Shown here one piece after another: positions 17,174 to 26,256 of a stretch of 64,000 nt of DNA (the stretch's first letter is position 1; each line of letters opens with the position of its first letter). Below the pieces are notes generated by a model that did not search any database, was not told the DNA's origin, and saw nothing but the letters and a program-made list of their open reading frames with translations. Made by a program: the position numbers and the translations under genes. Source of the stretch: Pseudofrankia nepalensis (lineage in GTDB: Bacteria > Actinomycetota > Actinomycetes > Frankiales > Frankiaceae); the NCBI RefSeq assembly GCF_016786305.1, contig NZ_JADWYV010000012.1; one strand, given 5' to 3'.

Positions 17174-18016
17174 ATGCTACCAGAGTTTCCCTGCGACCCC
17201 GGGGTCGACGAGTTCCTCGCCAAGACCACGTCCAGGCTTCGGGAACGTACCGGCACCGATTTCGCGCTCGGTGGCTGGGTGCATCCGCGTACCAGGGTGG
17301 TGACCATTCGATGCGCCGACGGCGTGGAGAATGAACAGATCATGGGAGCGACCGCGGCCCCGGCGCAGAATATCGGAGGCAGGGCGGTGGCGCGCGGACG
17401 GCACGTGGTCGTCGAGCGCGGCAGCCTGAATGTCCGGGCTGGTACCGACGGGCCGAGCTTCGGCGACTGCCGTGAGGACATCCACTCCGTGCTCGCCGTC
17501 CCCCTGCGGCTGGACGGCCGCGTGCTGTTCGTACATTACCTGCCGCTACGGCCGGACAAGTCGATGGCCAGCGCGACGACCAGGACCGCGCTGGCGTTCA
17601 TACGGAATCTCGAAGCCTTCGTCGCCCGTGCCGCGCAGGCCCACCGGGTTGACGGTCTGGAGCGGTGGAACATGGACGCGCAGGCGTTGCGCCAGATCGA
17701 CGACGAGCTGGAACAGCTGGCAATCGAGGTCACGACCCCGATTGCCCGGGCGAGGATCGCCGTCATCAAGAACCTGTTCGAAAACAGCATTCTGGAGTCG
17801 TTGTCGAGGGCCGATTCCACCTACGCGCTCACCCGGCGCGAGCTGGACGTCCTCGGTCTGGTCGCCGAGGGACTTTCCAACGCGGAGGCCGCCGAGCGGC
17901 TGTTCGTCAGCCCGGAGACCGTCAAGGCATACCTGCGCACCATCCGGAGCAAGCTCGGAGTGCGCAACCGGACCGCGGCCGTACACGTGGCCCGACAGTC
18001 CGGCCTGTTGCGGTAA
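17174..18016 (+). CDS. LuxR-family regulator with N-terminal sensor-like domain
   Basis: A 280-residue regulator with an excellent ribosome site (GAGGAGGAAGA). The C-terminus is a LuxR/GerE helix-turn-helix: LTRRELDVLGLVAEGLSNAE, then RLFVSPETVKAYLRTIRSKLG and RNRTAAVHVARQSGLL. The N-terminal 150 residues look like a GAF-type small-molecule fold (NIGGRAVARGRHVVVE, HSVLAVPLRLDGRVLFVHY), followed by a helical linker. No receiver-type phospho-Asp is evident. It stands alone before an exported esterase gene; its targets are unknown. Confidence 0.88.
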   Translation: MLPEFPCDPGVDEFLAKTTSRLRERTGTDFALGGWVHPRTRVVTIRCADGVENEQIMGATAAPAQNIGGRAVARGRHVVVERGSLNVRAGTDGPSFGDCREDIHSVLAVPLRLDGRVLFVHYLPLRPDKSMASATTRTALAFIRNLEAFVARAAQAHRVDGLERWNMDAQALRQIDDELEQLAIEVTTPIARARIAVIKNLFENSILESLSRADSTYALTRRELDVLGLVAEGLSNAEAAERLFVSPETVKAYLRTIRSKLGVRNRTAAVHVARQSGLLR

Positions 18017-18179
18017 ACACCGGCCACCACGTTTGGGGCCATGGCCGGAATCAGACCGCGTGACGGCTGTTCGGCGGTCCACCGACGTCACCGGAAGGAT
18101 TCGAGATCACCCGCCGAGCGCCGGCCATCCTGATGCTGGCTCCCGGCTCCGCGGGGTGCCGTCCGGCAATGGCACGATC

Positions 18180-19124
18180 GTGGGTGTGCGGCCGAGTCGA
18201 CGGACCATCCTGCTGGCGGTTCCGACCGCCGTGGCCGGTGCCATCGGTGGCGCCTGGTGGGCAAGAGGTTCCGGCGACGCCGCGGCACCCGCGCCGATCC
18301 CTTCCGAGGGCGGCGGACCGGCCGGCCCGACGGGCGGAGTCACGACGCCGACGGGCGCCGGCGCGGCGGTGGTACCGGACGGGCCGGCGGCGGTGACGCG
18401 GACGACGTTCCACAGCGCCGCTCGAGGTCAGGTCGTGTCGATGGTGGTCGTCTCACCGGTCGTGGGCTCCGTCGACGGTCTGCCGTTGTGTCTCGTCCTG
18501 CATGGCCGGGGCGACGACGCGCCGCGCGCCGTGACGCTCCTCGGCCTGGACACCGCGTTGGCGGACGCCGCGCGGACGGGAACCGCGCCGCCGTTCGTGG
18601 CCGTCACCGTCGACGGCAGCGAGGCCTACTGGCATCCCCGCGCGTCCGGCGACGACCCGGAACGGATGATCCTCACGGAGATCCTGCCCCGCCTCGCGGA
18701 CCAGGGGCTGCGCACCACCCGGTTCGCGGCGATCGGGTGGTCGATGGGCGGCTACGGCGCGCTGCTGCTCGCCCAGCGCCACCCCGACCTGGTCACCGCC
18801 GTGGCGGCGAGCAGCCCGGCGCTGTGGCGGGCCTACGGCGCCAGCGCGCCGGGCGCGTTCGACTCCGCCACCGACTTCGCCGCCCACCAGGTCCTGGGCG
18901 AGCCGCCGGCCCCGGGCGTGACCTACCGGATCGACTGCGGGCAGAGCGACCCGTTCTACGCCGTCTCCCGCCAGGCCGCCAGCGAGCTCGCGGCCACCGA
19001 GCAGGGCTTCGGCCCGGGCGGGCACGACCCCGTGTACTGGCGCGCCGCCCTGCCCGCCCAGCTCGCCTTCGTCGGCCGCGCCCTGGCGCCCACCGCGCCC
19101 CCACCCCGGCCGACCGCCGGATAA
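18180..19124 (+). CDS. Exported alpha/beta hydrolase (esterase)
   Basis: About 314 residues. Its N-terminus VRPSRRTILLAVPTAVAGAIGG is a twin-arginine-like export signal with a hydrophobic core, followed by a Pro/Gly/Ala linker. The catalytic domain has the nucleophile elbow GWSMGG, LVLHGRG before it and a late GGHDPVYW carrying the likely catalytic His. This is the layout of the esterase D / antigen-85-like group. Start is GTG 18180 or 18186; neither has a good ribosome site. Probably acts outside the membrane on an ester or acyl glycoside. Confidence 0.8.
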   Translation: MGVRPSRRTILLAVPTAVAGAIGGAWWARGSGDAAAPAPIPSEGGGPAGPTGGVTTPTGAGAAVVPDGPAAVTRTTFHSAARGQVVSMVVVSPVVGSVDGLPLCLVLHGRGDDAPRAVTLLGLDTALADAARTGTAPPFVAVTVDGSEAYWHPRASGDDPERMILTEILPRLADQGLRTTRFAAIGWSMGGYGALLLAQRHPDLVTAVAASSPALWRAYGASAPGAFDSATDFAAHQVLGEPPAPGVTYRIDCGQSDPFYAVSRQAASELAATEQGFGPGGHDPVYWRAALPAQLAFVGRALAPTAPPPRPTAG

Positions 19125-19230
19125 CCAGGAGTCACCTCGCCGCTTTGCCCGCCGCCCAGGCCGAACCGCGACGCCGTTCCACTGACCCGCTGGGGACGGT
19201 CCTCGCGGACCGTCAAAGAGGTTCCAGGAC

Positions 19231-19623
19231 TTACGAGGCATCCGTCGTGCGCTGACCGCTGGCTCCGAGAGTGGAGACTCGGTCCTCGGCGAACGCGACG
19301 CGGGTCTTCGCCCGGTCGAACAGGACCTTCTCGTCGGCGATGACGGCGGCGACCAGCTCGGGGCGCTGGCGCGCATCCCGCTGCTCGTCGGTGAACGCCG
19401 CCAGGTCGTCGTACCAGATCTCCGTGACGACGTCGTACTCCGGCTCCAGGGGTTCCCCACCGTCGACGATGTTCCCCATCGGGTGCAGGAAGTGCCGCTC
19501 GTAGTGCCTGGCCCTGGTCGCGAGCTTCTCGACGAGCGGAACGTGAACCTTCTCGTAGTGCTCGACGAACTCGGCCAGCGAAAGCCCGGGCTTTCGCTTC
19601 AACAGCATGATCACTTTGATCAT
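19231..19623 (-). CDS. EthD-domain protein (dimeric alpha/beta barrel)
   Basis: A 130-residue protein starting MIKVIMLLKRKPGLSLAEFVEHYEKVHVPLVEKL, the typical EthD/ferredoxin-like opening, with a later YDVVTEIWYDD strand. EthD proteins are small accessory or lyase-like proteins in degradation and polyketide pathways. ATG 19623 has a GAAGGACGG sequence 12 nt upstream, a little far. It lies in line with the DUF5519 gene on the same strand. Confidence 0.8.
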   Translation of the reverse strand: MIKVIMLLKRKPGLSLAEFVEHYEKVHVPLVEKLATRARHYERHFLHPMGNIVDGGEPLEPEYDVVTEIWYDDLAAFTDEQRDARQRPELVAAVIADEKVLFDRAKTRVAFAEDRVSTLGASGQRTTDAS

Positions 19624-19740
19624 GGCGGGTTCCGTCCTTCAGTTGAGTCGGTCGTCCGACGACAACCTATGGAGGAGTGGTCAGCTGGCGCCGGCACGGC
19701 GGCGGCCACGGAGACCGTGGACGAAGAACCGGCCGGCTGG

Positions 19741-20223
19741 TCAGGGGTGGGCGGGCGCCCGCTCCCGCCCGGTCGCGTAGCGGTACGAGGCGTCGAGCAC
19801 GGAATGTGCCACATCGAGCTCCTCGGCCGTCCGAGGGGCGTAGAGCATCACCACGTTGACACTCGGCGAATACAGCGGGTGGCGCTCGCCCCATCCCTTG
19901 GCCAGCAGTTCTGCCTGGTCGGCCAACGGCAGCGCCAGGTGCAGGCTCCCGTCGACATGCACGTGGCCGAGCTCCGCGTCCAGCCGCGGCGGCAGCAGCA
20001 CGGCACCCTCGGCGCAGGGGAACTCGTCCAGGAAGACGGCCACCGCCCCGGGCAGCGAGATCTCGCTCTCGCCGGTCCTGGTCCCGGGCAGCTGCGTGGA
20101 CATCCACCGCACCAGCTGCTCCCGCACGTGCGGCGGGCTGGGCTGCGTCAACTGCTCGTGTGGCACCGCCGGCCCGGTGCGAGGACGTGGGCCCGTCCGA
20201 GGTGGAAGCGCGGGCATGGTCAT
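19741..20223 (-). CDS. DUF5519 / luciferase-associated small protein
   Basis: A 160-residue soluble protein. After a Pro-rich N-terminus, the core VAVFLDEFPCAEGAVLLPPRLDAELGHVHVDGSLHLALPLADQ... KGWGERHPL matches actinobacterial DUF5519 (luciferase-domain) proteins of unknown function, also related to the YjbR-like fold. ATG 20223 has GGAG 6 nt upstream. It shares a divergent promoter region with the HxlR regulator, which probably controls it. Confidence 0.6.
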   Translation of the reverse strand: MTMPALPPRTGPRPRTGPAVPHEQLTQPSPPHVREQLVRWMSTQLPGTRTGESEISLPGAVAVFLDEFPCAEGAVLLPPRLDAELGHVHVDGSLHLALPLADQAELLAKGWGERHPLYSPSVNVVMLYAPRTAEELDVAHSVLDASYRYATGRERAPAHP

Positions 20224-20354
20224 AGGTGCTCCGTAGGTCCGCCACCGACGCGACCGGCGGTGGCTCGTGGCGGCGCGCCCGGCCGCGCGGCGGCCGGTTG
20301 CCCTGGTCAGGCCGCCGTTTCTGGCGACGACGCAGACGAAGCTAACACCCGCCG

Positions 20355-20375
20355 TATAGTAGGTTCCTAAAGGAA
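20355..20375. promoter_or_regulatory. Divergent promoter with TATAGT and TTCCTAAAGGAA dyad
   Basis: TATAGT (20355-20360) is a good -10 candidate, and TTCCTAAAGGAA (20364-20375) has 5-bp inverted arms. They lie 50-70 bp before the HxlR gene and 130-150 bp from the DUF5519 start, a likely HxlR operator site. Confidence 0.45.
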
Positions 20376-20426
20376 AGCGACTTCCCAGAGGGATCCAATC
20401 AAGAGCGAAGCCTGAGGGAGGGTGTC

Positions 20427-20798
20427 GTGGCCAAGCGGGCGATCGTCAGCCAGTCGCTGGACTCCTGTCCGATCAACCCGGTGGTGGACCTGGTCTTCAG
20501 CCGGTGGACCACGCCGATCCTGTGGGTGCTGCGGCTCCACGGCCGACAGCGGTTCAACGAGATCGAGCGGCGCCTTCCCACGATCAGCCCCAAGGTGCTC
20601 ACCCAGCGGCTGCGCCAGCTTGAGCGGGACGGTCTGGTCGCCCGCACCTACTACGCCGAGATCCCGCCCCGGGTCGAGTACGAGATGACGCAGCTCGCGC
20701 TCTCCCTGGTGCCGGTCTTCGAGACGCTGGTGGACTGGTCAGAGGCACACCTGCACGAGGTGGAGCAGGCCCGGCACGCCTACGACGAGGCGATCTAG
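20427..20798 (+). CDS. HxlR-family transcriptional regulator
   Basis: A 123-residue winged-helix protein. The N-terminal CPINPVVDLVFSRWTTPILW has the conserved HxlR cysteine (C14). The recognition region is RQRFNEIERRLPTISPKVLTQRLRQLERDGLV, followed by the wing and YEMTQLALSLVPVFETLVDW. GTG start at 20427 with GAGGG upstream. HxlR proteins commonly sense electrophiles or redox stress and regulate a divergent gene, here the DUF5519/EthD pair (inferred). Confidence 0.92.
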   Translation: MAKRAIVSQSLDSCPINPVVDLVFSRWTTPILWVLRLHGRQRFNEIERRLPTISPKVLTQRLRQLERDGLVARTYYAEIPPRVEYEMTQLALSLVPVFETLVDWSEAHLHEVEQARHAYDEAI

Positions 20799-20867
20799 AG
20801 TCTGGTGCCGGCGCCGCGATGGTTCGCCGCGGTCCAAAGCGGCGCGCGAGATGGTTGATCGTTAGTT

Positions 20868-20919
20868 GCCCGCGGAGACGGCGAGGACACCGGTTGTCCG
20901 TCGAGCCGTTTCCGCGGGC
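20868..20919. terminator. Nested hairpin downstream of HxlR
   Basis: Outer arms GCCCGCGGAGACGGC (20868-20882) and GCCGTTTCCGCGGGC (20905-20919) pair with one mismatch. Inside them GGACA (20885) and TGTCC (20895) form a second stem. It lies between the convergent HxlR and aldo/keto reductase genes; 20920-21190 beyond it holds no recognised gene. Confidence 0.6.
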
Positions 20920-21190
20920 ATTCGGCGATCATGCCGGCGGTCGGACGCGTGCTGGTCGGACGAATGTTGCCGGGAGCGGCGCCGGCCTGGGCACATGGTC
21001 AGGCGACGGTCTGCTGTCGCCCTCGTCCGCCGCTCCCGGACTCGAAGCTCGCCAGGTCCGCCTCCCGCCCAAGGCGATCGTGCTGCTGGTCTCCGAGGAT
21101 CTCGCGGCGGCGGACCGTGCCGTGGGATCGCCTCGATGGCCTCCTGCTCGGCGTCGGAGAGAAGGCGCGTGGGCGCGCTCGCGCCGGTGG

Positions 21191-22183
21191 TTACCGCCCG
21201 TCCACCTTCGTCGCGGTGTCGCCGAAGACGAACGAGCTGGGCTCGCACTCCGCGATGAAGTCGCCGGGGAAGCCGAGCTGGAACTCGACGGCGGATTCCA
21301 GCCGCCGGATCGCGTCCGGCGGCAGAACGAGGCCGAGCGCGCCCAGGTTCTCGGCGAGTTGCTCGGTGTTGTTGATGCCCATGATCGGGTGCACCGCCGC
21401 GGATCTGGCACGCGTCCAGGCGAGCGCCACCTGGGCGGGGGTGGCACCCAGCTCCTCGGCGACCGCGCGGACGGCCGCCGCGGCGGCCCGGTCCCGCGCG
21501 GTGAGCGCCCGTGGGTCGACCCGCGCCGAGCGCCCGGGGCCGTCGGGCGCGTCGACGACACCGGAGAGCACGCCGCCGGCGAGCGGCGACCAGGCGGCCA
21601 CGGTCAGCCCGAGCGACTCCGCCATCGGCAGCAGTTCCCGCTCGATGTCGCGGGTCAGCAGGTTGTAGGGCACCTGCACGCCGGCGAACGGCGACCAGTC
21701 GCGCCACTGCGCGAGGGTGTTCGCCCGGGCGACGATCCAGGCCGGAGCGTCGGAGATGCCGACGTAGAGGACCTTCCCCGCGCGGACGATGTCGTCCAGC
21801 GCGCGCATGGTCTCCTCGATCGGGGTGTGCCGGTCCCAGAGGTGCACCCAATAGATGTCGATGTAGTCGGTGCGCAGCCGGCGCAGGCTCTGTTCCAGCG
21901 AGAGCACCAGGTTCTTGCGGTGGTTGCCCGAGGCGTTGGGGTCGCCGGCGTCCCTCGACAGCGTGTACTTCGTGGCGAGGAGAAAGCGGTCACGCCGGTC
22001 GATGACCGAGCCGAGCATGGTCTCGCTCTCGCCGTACGCCGACGCGGTGTCGAGAACGTTGCCGCCCGCGTCGGCATAGGCCTCGACGACACGGCGGCAC
22101 GCGGCCGCGTCGGGAATGGTCATCGTTCCGAGGAAGAGCTCCGAGACCCGTAGGCCGGTCTGGCCGAAGAGCCGGTACCGCAT
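21191..22183 (-). CDS. Aldo/keto reductase
   Basis: NADPH-dependent carbonyl reductase of 330 residues with a TIM barrel. Conserved parts are MRYRLFGQTGLRVSELFLGTM, the catalytic Asp/Tyr segment GGNVLDTASAYGESE, LATKYTL with the catalytic Lys, DYIDIYWVHLWD with the His, and the cofactor-site PLAGGVLSG. I start at ATG 22183, where family similarity begins; no ribosome site is clear, so it may be leaderless or start at 22231. It stands alone between unrelated genes. Confidence 0.9.
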   Translation of the reverse strand: MRYRLFGQTGLRVSELFLGTMTIPDAAACRRVVEAYADAGGNVLDTASAYGESETMLGSVIDRRDRFLLATKYTLSRDAGDPNASGNHRKNLVLSLEQSLRRLRTDYIDIYWVHLWDRHTPIEETMRALDDIVRAGKVLYVGISDAPAWIVARANTLAQWRDWSPFAGVQVPYNLLTRDIERELLPMAESLGLTVAAWSPLAGGVLSGVVDAPDGPGRSARVDPRALTARDRAAAAAVRAVAEELGATPAQVALAWTRARSAAVHPIMGINNTEQLAENLGALGLVLPPDAIRRLESAVEFQLGFPGDFIAECEPSSFVFGDTATKVDGR

Positions 22184-22663
22184 CGTCAGACCATTTGTCG
22201 GTGTGCGAATGGCGCTGCCCATGTGCCGCATCGTGCAACGGCGCGCCCGGCGCAGGGAGGCCGTGACAGGGCCACCCTCGGCCTGGGCCGCCCAGGCTCA
22301 GGAACGCCCGGGTGGTCGACCAGGTGGGGACTGGGCTCCCACAGCTCTGCGCGGGCGGCCCGGTCGTAGGCCCGCGGATGAGCCCGGACGTCGCGGTCGC
22401 GGCCGAAGACGACGAGGCAGTGATGCCTCCGTGCCGTCATCCGGTTCGGCGGATGACGACGGAGGCCGGCTGGCGGCCACGGGCCGACATCGTCCGGTAT
22501 TTGCGCCCACAAACGCGGGGTCACGGGGCGCGTTTATGTCACCGTGAGGCCGGGAAGGTAGAGCGCGCGGGAGCCCGGTGATTCTTTTCCCCGCGGTTCG
22601 TAGGCGACACGTTCCACCAGGCAGGCTTCGGGCTGTTCACGAGGTCGAAGGGGAAGGTGCCAC
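22184..22663. other. Intergenic region before the secreted protein
   Basis: About 480 bases without a supported gene. TCACGG (22521) and CCGTGA (22542) form a small inverted repeat that may be regulatory. The last bases carry the ribosome site GGGAAGG of the secreted-protein gene. Confidence 0.4.
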
Positions 22664-23155
22664 ATGCGTCGCAGGGTTTCGGGACTCGCGCTCGCAGCCG
22701 CGCTGATGGTCGCTCCCGTGGCAGTCGCGGGAACAGCCCAGGCGAGGGGAAATCCTCGAGGACCGGCGCTCGGCGGAACCTCGGACACGACCACCTGCCC
22801 GCTCCTCGAGGAGGTCAGCGGAAGCTCGGGCGAGGACATCTACCAAATCTCGAGCTCTCTGCTGAGCCGCGGAGCCGTGCTGACCATCATATTCTGCGAC
22901 CTCGAGCCGAAGTACGACCCCCGGCGGGTGCCGACGACGGGCGTCGAAATCAGCCTCGTCACCGACGACCCGCGGCTCGACTGGAACAAGGCCGCGCTCG
23001 GGCGCGTGGACCCGGACTCCAGGGGCAACTTCGCCACCTCGGTCACGATTCCGTATACCGGAAACTCCGGCCCCCTCATGCCCGGAGATTATCTGGTCCA
23101 CGTGGCCAGCGGGGCGGCAATCTACATGGAGGCACAGGTCACGATCACGGGCTGA
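22664..23155 (+). CDS. Secreted protein of unknown function
   Basis: A 163-residue protein with a clear Sec signal: MRRRVSGLALAAALMVAPVA followed by VAGTAQA as a likely cleavage site near residue 27. The mature part has two cysteines (TTCPLLEE and IIFCDLEP) that could pair, and alternates strand-like stretches ending YLVHVASGAAIYMEAQVTITG, suggesting a small extracellular beta-sandwich. No family recognised. ATG has a GGGAAGG site. The gene is followed by a low-complexity stretch with an assembly gap, so its downstream context is unreliable. Confidence 0.75.
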   Translation: MRRRVSGLALAAALMVAPVAVAGTAQARGNPRGPALGGTSDTTTCPLLEEVSGSSGEDIYQISSSLLSRGAVLTIIFCDLEPKYDPRRVPTTGVEISLVTDDPRLDWNKAALGRVDPDSRGNFATSVTIPYTGNSGPLMPGDYLVHVASGAAIYMEAQVTITG

Positions 23156-23271
23156 CCTGGGAGCCGACATTCCCGCGTATTTCCTCGACGGAGCTCGGAT
23201 CGTCCAGGTAACCGAGAGGGGACGCCGGGAGAACCTTTTCGTTCTCCGGTCGCGGCACGCGACAGGGCCGT

Positions 23272-23340
23272 GGGGGGGGGGGGGGGGGGCGGGCGGGGGG
23301 CGCCCCGCCCCCCCCCGGGGGGCGCCGGGGNNNNNNNNNN
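23272..23340. other. G homopolymer run and 10-N assembly gap
   Basis: Eighteen consecutive G (23272-23289), more G and C runs, then N at 23331-23340. This is probably a sequencing or assembly artefact; nothing should be concluded about this junction. Confidence 0.9.
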
Positions 23341-23438
23341 GACAGGTAGGATATGGTGATCAGAACGCGCGGGCCGGCCTGGCCCCGGCGCCGCCGCGGG
23401 GGGGGGGGGACGGCGGCGGCGGACGGCGGTCAGACTGG

Positions 23439-25097
23439 TCAGCTCGCGGGGGCCGGCACCTCCGGCGCGGAGCCGGGCTCGCTGCTGTCCTTGTCCTGCT
23501 TCTTCGGCTGCTGGGGCACCCCGTGGACGCGCTCCAGCTCGATCTCGTCCGCGTCCGGCACCCGCGGCGCCGGCTTGGTCAGGGCGAAGGCGACGCAGAC
23601 CGCGGCCAGGATCAGGTAGCCCAGGGCCACCTGGCCGTTGGCGTCCCACTCGACCTTCTCGCCATGGATCAGGCCGATGAACGACAGCACCGCGCCGACC
23701 ACCGAGAAGATCGCCGCGGGGACGAACCGTTTGTCGATGATGAAGGCGACGATCGAGCCGAGCACCAGGCCGGCCAGGATCGCCCCCTGACCAAAGATCA
23801 TCAGACCTTCGTAGACGACCCCAGCCTGATTGATCTTGTCGTAGCCCACCTGGGTCGCCGTGGTGCCGGCGGCCGCCAGCGCGTTGTCCATCAGCCCGAC
23901 CGCCCACGAGGCGATGTTGGGCAACAGGGCCGCGACCACCGCGGCCGCGTGCGCCCTGGGCGAGACCTGGAAGGCCTGGGCGCCGATCAGCAGGCCGATG
24001 TAGAGCAGGATCGGCACGATCGCCGGCAGCGGGAGTACCGCGCCGAGGAGACTGAACAGGCCAAAGAAGCACAGGACCGCGATCATCACTCCGGTGGCCA
24101 GCGAATAGCCGGTGCGGCCGCCGGCGCCCTTCCAGCCCGGGTGGCCGATGTAGACGGCGGGCGGGAACGGCGAGCCCAGGCAGGAACCGACCACGGCGCC
24201 GAAGCCGTCGGCGAGCAGGACCGCGCGCAGGTTGTAGTTGTCACCGGCCGACGCGGCGCTCTCCACGTTGGTCATGGCCTCGGTGAAGTTGTAGACGCCG
24301 AGCGGGATGGCCGTCGCCAGCAGCGGCGAGAGGTCCGCCAGCCCCGAGAAGAGCATGTCGAACCGGAAGTCGGGTACCGCCAGCGCGATGTCCTTGGCCG
24401 CCGAGCTCACGTCCGGGGCGTCCATGAAACCGCCGATCCAGCCGATCGCGGTGCCCACCAGCAGCGCGACCGCCCCGATCGGCAGATTCCAGGGGAGCTT
24501 GATGTCGGTGAGCAGTCCGACGAGGAGCAGGGCGAAGACCGGCAGCGAGATCCAGGCCGCCTCCCACATCTGCCCTGCCGGCCGCATCGAGATGAAGGCG
24601 ATCGAGATGCCCGCCAGCGTGCCCAGCATGGCCGCCCGGGGGGCGTAGCGGCGGATCGTGGGCCCGACGAACGCGCCGAGCATGACGATCACGCCGATGA
24701 TGAAGGCCCATGCCATGCCGGCTTCCCACGCCTTGAACGGGTCCTTCGTCTTGAGGTAGATCGGCAGCATGATGACGAACGTGACGATGAACATGTGCGG
24801 CACGCTGGGGCCGTAGGGCATCGCCGTGACGTCCGACCGGCCCTCTTTCACCGCGAGCCGGCGGGCCAGGTAGGTGTAGTACAGGTTTCCCAGGATCAGT
24901 GCGATCCCGAGAGCGGGCAGAATCGTGCCGAGCACGTCTCCCTTGGGAATGGCGACGACGCCGATACACAGCCCGGTCAGCACCAGGACGTTGACCAGCA
25001 CGTTGATGCCGAGCCCGAAGAACGCGTTGAGGTCGCCCCGGACCCACAGCGGCGGACCGGCGGTGGCTGTGCCGCCCGTCCCTGGGAACTTCACCAT
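23439..25097 (-). CDS. Xanthine/uracil-type permease (NCS2/AzgA superfamily)
   Basis: Integral membrane transporter of 552 residues with about 12-14 hydrophobic segments, beginning WVRGDLNAFFGLGINVLVNVLVLTGLC. Signature-like parts are VTAMPYGPSVPHMFIVTF and VYNFTEAMTNVESAASAGDNYNLR, the latter close to the conserved NCS2 NxGxxxxT-type motif of nucleobase permeases. The cytoplasmic tail is charged. I start at ATG 25097 with GAGGAG upstream. It is followed on the strand, 181 bp before it, by the isochorismatase-fold hydrolase, so the pair may import and cleave a ureide or nucleobase breakdown product (inferred). Confidence 0.85.
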   Translation of the reverse strand: MVKFPGTGGTATAGPPLWVRGDLNAFFGLGINVLVNVLVLTGLCIGVVAIPKGDVLGTILPALGIALILGNLYYTYLARRLAVKEGRSDVTAMPYGPSVPHMFIVTFVIMLPIYLKTKDPFKAWEAGMAWAFIIGVIVMLGAFVGPTIRRYAPRAAMLGTLAGISIAFISMRPAGQMWEAAWISLPVFALLLVGLLTDIKLPWNLPIGAVALLVGTAIGWIGGFMDAPDVSSAAKDIALAVPDFRFDMLFSGLADLSPLLATAIPLGVYNFTEAMTNVESAASAGDNYNLRAVLLADGFGAVVGSCLGSPFPPAVYIGHPGWKGAGGRTGYSLATGVMIAVLCFFGLFSLLGAVLPLPAIVPILLYIGLLIGAQAFQVSPRAHAAAVVAALLPNIASWAVGLMDNALAAAGTTATQVGYDKINQAGVVYEGLMIFGQGAILAGLVLGSIVAFIIDKRFVPAAIFSVVGAVLSFIGLIHGEKVEWDANGQVALGYLILAAVCVAFALTKPAPRVPDADEIELERVHGVPQQPKKQDKDSSEPGSAPEVPAPAS

Positions 25098-25278
25098 GAC
25101 AGACTCCTCGATGACGGTGGGCACAGCCGCGACGCGGCTGCCCGGGCGCTCGCCGCGGCCGCGGGCCGGTCGTGGCCGGCCCGGCGCGCGGCGGCCGGAT
25201 TCCTGAATCACCGCCGGCGGTCACCGGCCGGCGGTCACTCGGCGCTTCGGCGCCCGCTACTGGGCGCCTGGGCGCCGG

Positions 25279-25980
25279 TTACTGGGCGGCCGACGCCGCC
25301 GAGAGGGGCGCGAGCGCGTCGATGAACGCGGCCGACGGCGCGACCCAGCCGAAGATGCCGCCCTGGGCGGCGATCATTTCGAGCGCGACCCGCTGGAACT
25401 CCGGGAAGTAGCTGCCGACGCAGTCGGAAAGGACCAGGCACTCGTAACCGCGGTCGTTGGCCTCCCGGACCGTCGTGTGCACGCACACCTCGGTCGTGAC
25501 CCCGGTGACGACGAGGCTCTTTATGCCCTTCTCCGCCAGGACGTCGCCGAACGAGGTGGCGTAGAAAGCACCCTTCCCCGGCTTGTCGATGACGATCTCG
25601 CCCTCGACCGGCGCGAGTTCGTCGATGATGTCCTGGCCGTATTCGCCGCGAATGAGAATTCGCCCCTTCGGGCCCACGTCGCCGATCTTCAGGGCCGCGT
25701 CCCCCCGGTTCAGCTTGGCCGGGGGCAGGTCCGAGAGGTCCGGCAGGTGGCCTTCTCGGGTGTGGATGACGGTCAGGCCGGCGGCGCGGACCGCGGCGAG
25801 AACCGCCGCCAGCGGCTCGATGGTGCTCCGCAGTTGGGACACGTCGTTACCGAGGCTTTCACCGAAACCGCCCGGCTCCATGAAGTCGCGCTGCATGTCG
25901 ATGACGACGAGCGCGGTCGTGGCCGGGTCGAAGGTGAAGTCGTATGGACGTGCCAGGAGGGTGAGTGGTGCGCTTGTCAT
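25279..25980 (-). CDS. Isochorismatase-fold cysteine amidohydrolase
   Basis: A 233-residue hydrolase with the catalytic triad of the cysteine-hydrolase branch: D28 in VVIDMQRDFM, K133 in VIDKPGKGAFY and C166 in VTTEVCVHTTVREAND. The cis-peptide GVTTE before the cysteine is typical. This branch includes biuret, triuret, ureidoacrylate and N-carbamoylsarcosine amidohydrolases. The NCS2-like permease downstream on the same strand supports cleavage of an imported carbamoyl compound. ATG 25980, with AGGACTC as a weak ribosome site. A GTATAC-type inverted repeat lies about 280 bp upstream. Confidence 0.85.
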   Translation of the reverse strand: MTSAPLTLLARPYDFTFDPATTALVVIDMQRDFMEPGGFGESLGNDVSQLRSTIEPLAAVLAAVRAAGLTVIHTREGHLPDLSDLPPAKLNRGDAALKIGDVGPKGRILIRGEYGQDIIDELAPVEGEIVIDKPGKGAFYATSFGDVLAEKGIKSLVVTGVTTEVCVHTTVREANDRGYECLVLSDCVGSYFPEFQRVALEMIAAQGGIFGWVAPSAAFIDALAPLSAASAAQ

Positions 25981-26256
25981 GCCAGAGTCCTGTCGTCGGC
26001 GGAGACGGGGACGGTATGCGGCGACCTGGAAGTACCGAACCGGCCAGTACGGCCGTCGGCTCATTGCTCGGATCGCTGTACGGGGACGAGGACCGGGACA
26101 GGGGCAAGCCGGCCGGATACCCGGACTCGGGAGACCTCATACGTGCGATTCGGTCGGGGTTTGGGCCTGGATACCGCGGGCGCTAGCTGCCTGGCGATGA
26201 CTGTCGGGCCGCCTGGTTTCGGGCCGCGTGTCGCTGTGTAACGCAGCAGTAAATGA

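Noticed and set aside
20862..21851. 329-codon minus-strand frame overlapping the aldo/keto reductase
   Set aside because: Shifted copy of the reductase region with Arg-rich composition; the other frame holds all reductase motifs.
23272..23330. G-quadruplex-like G runs
   Set aside because: They abut an N gap and alternate with C runs, so they are most likely assembly or sequencing artefacts.
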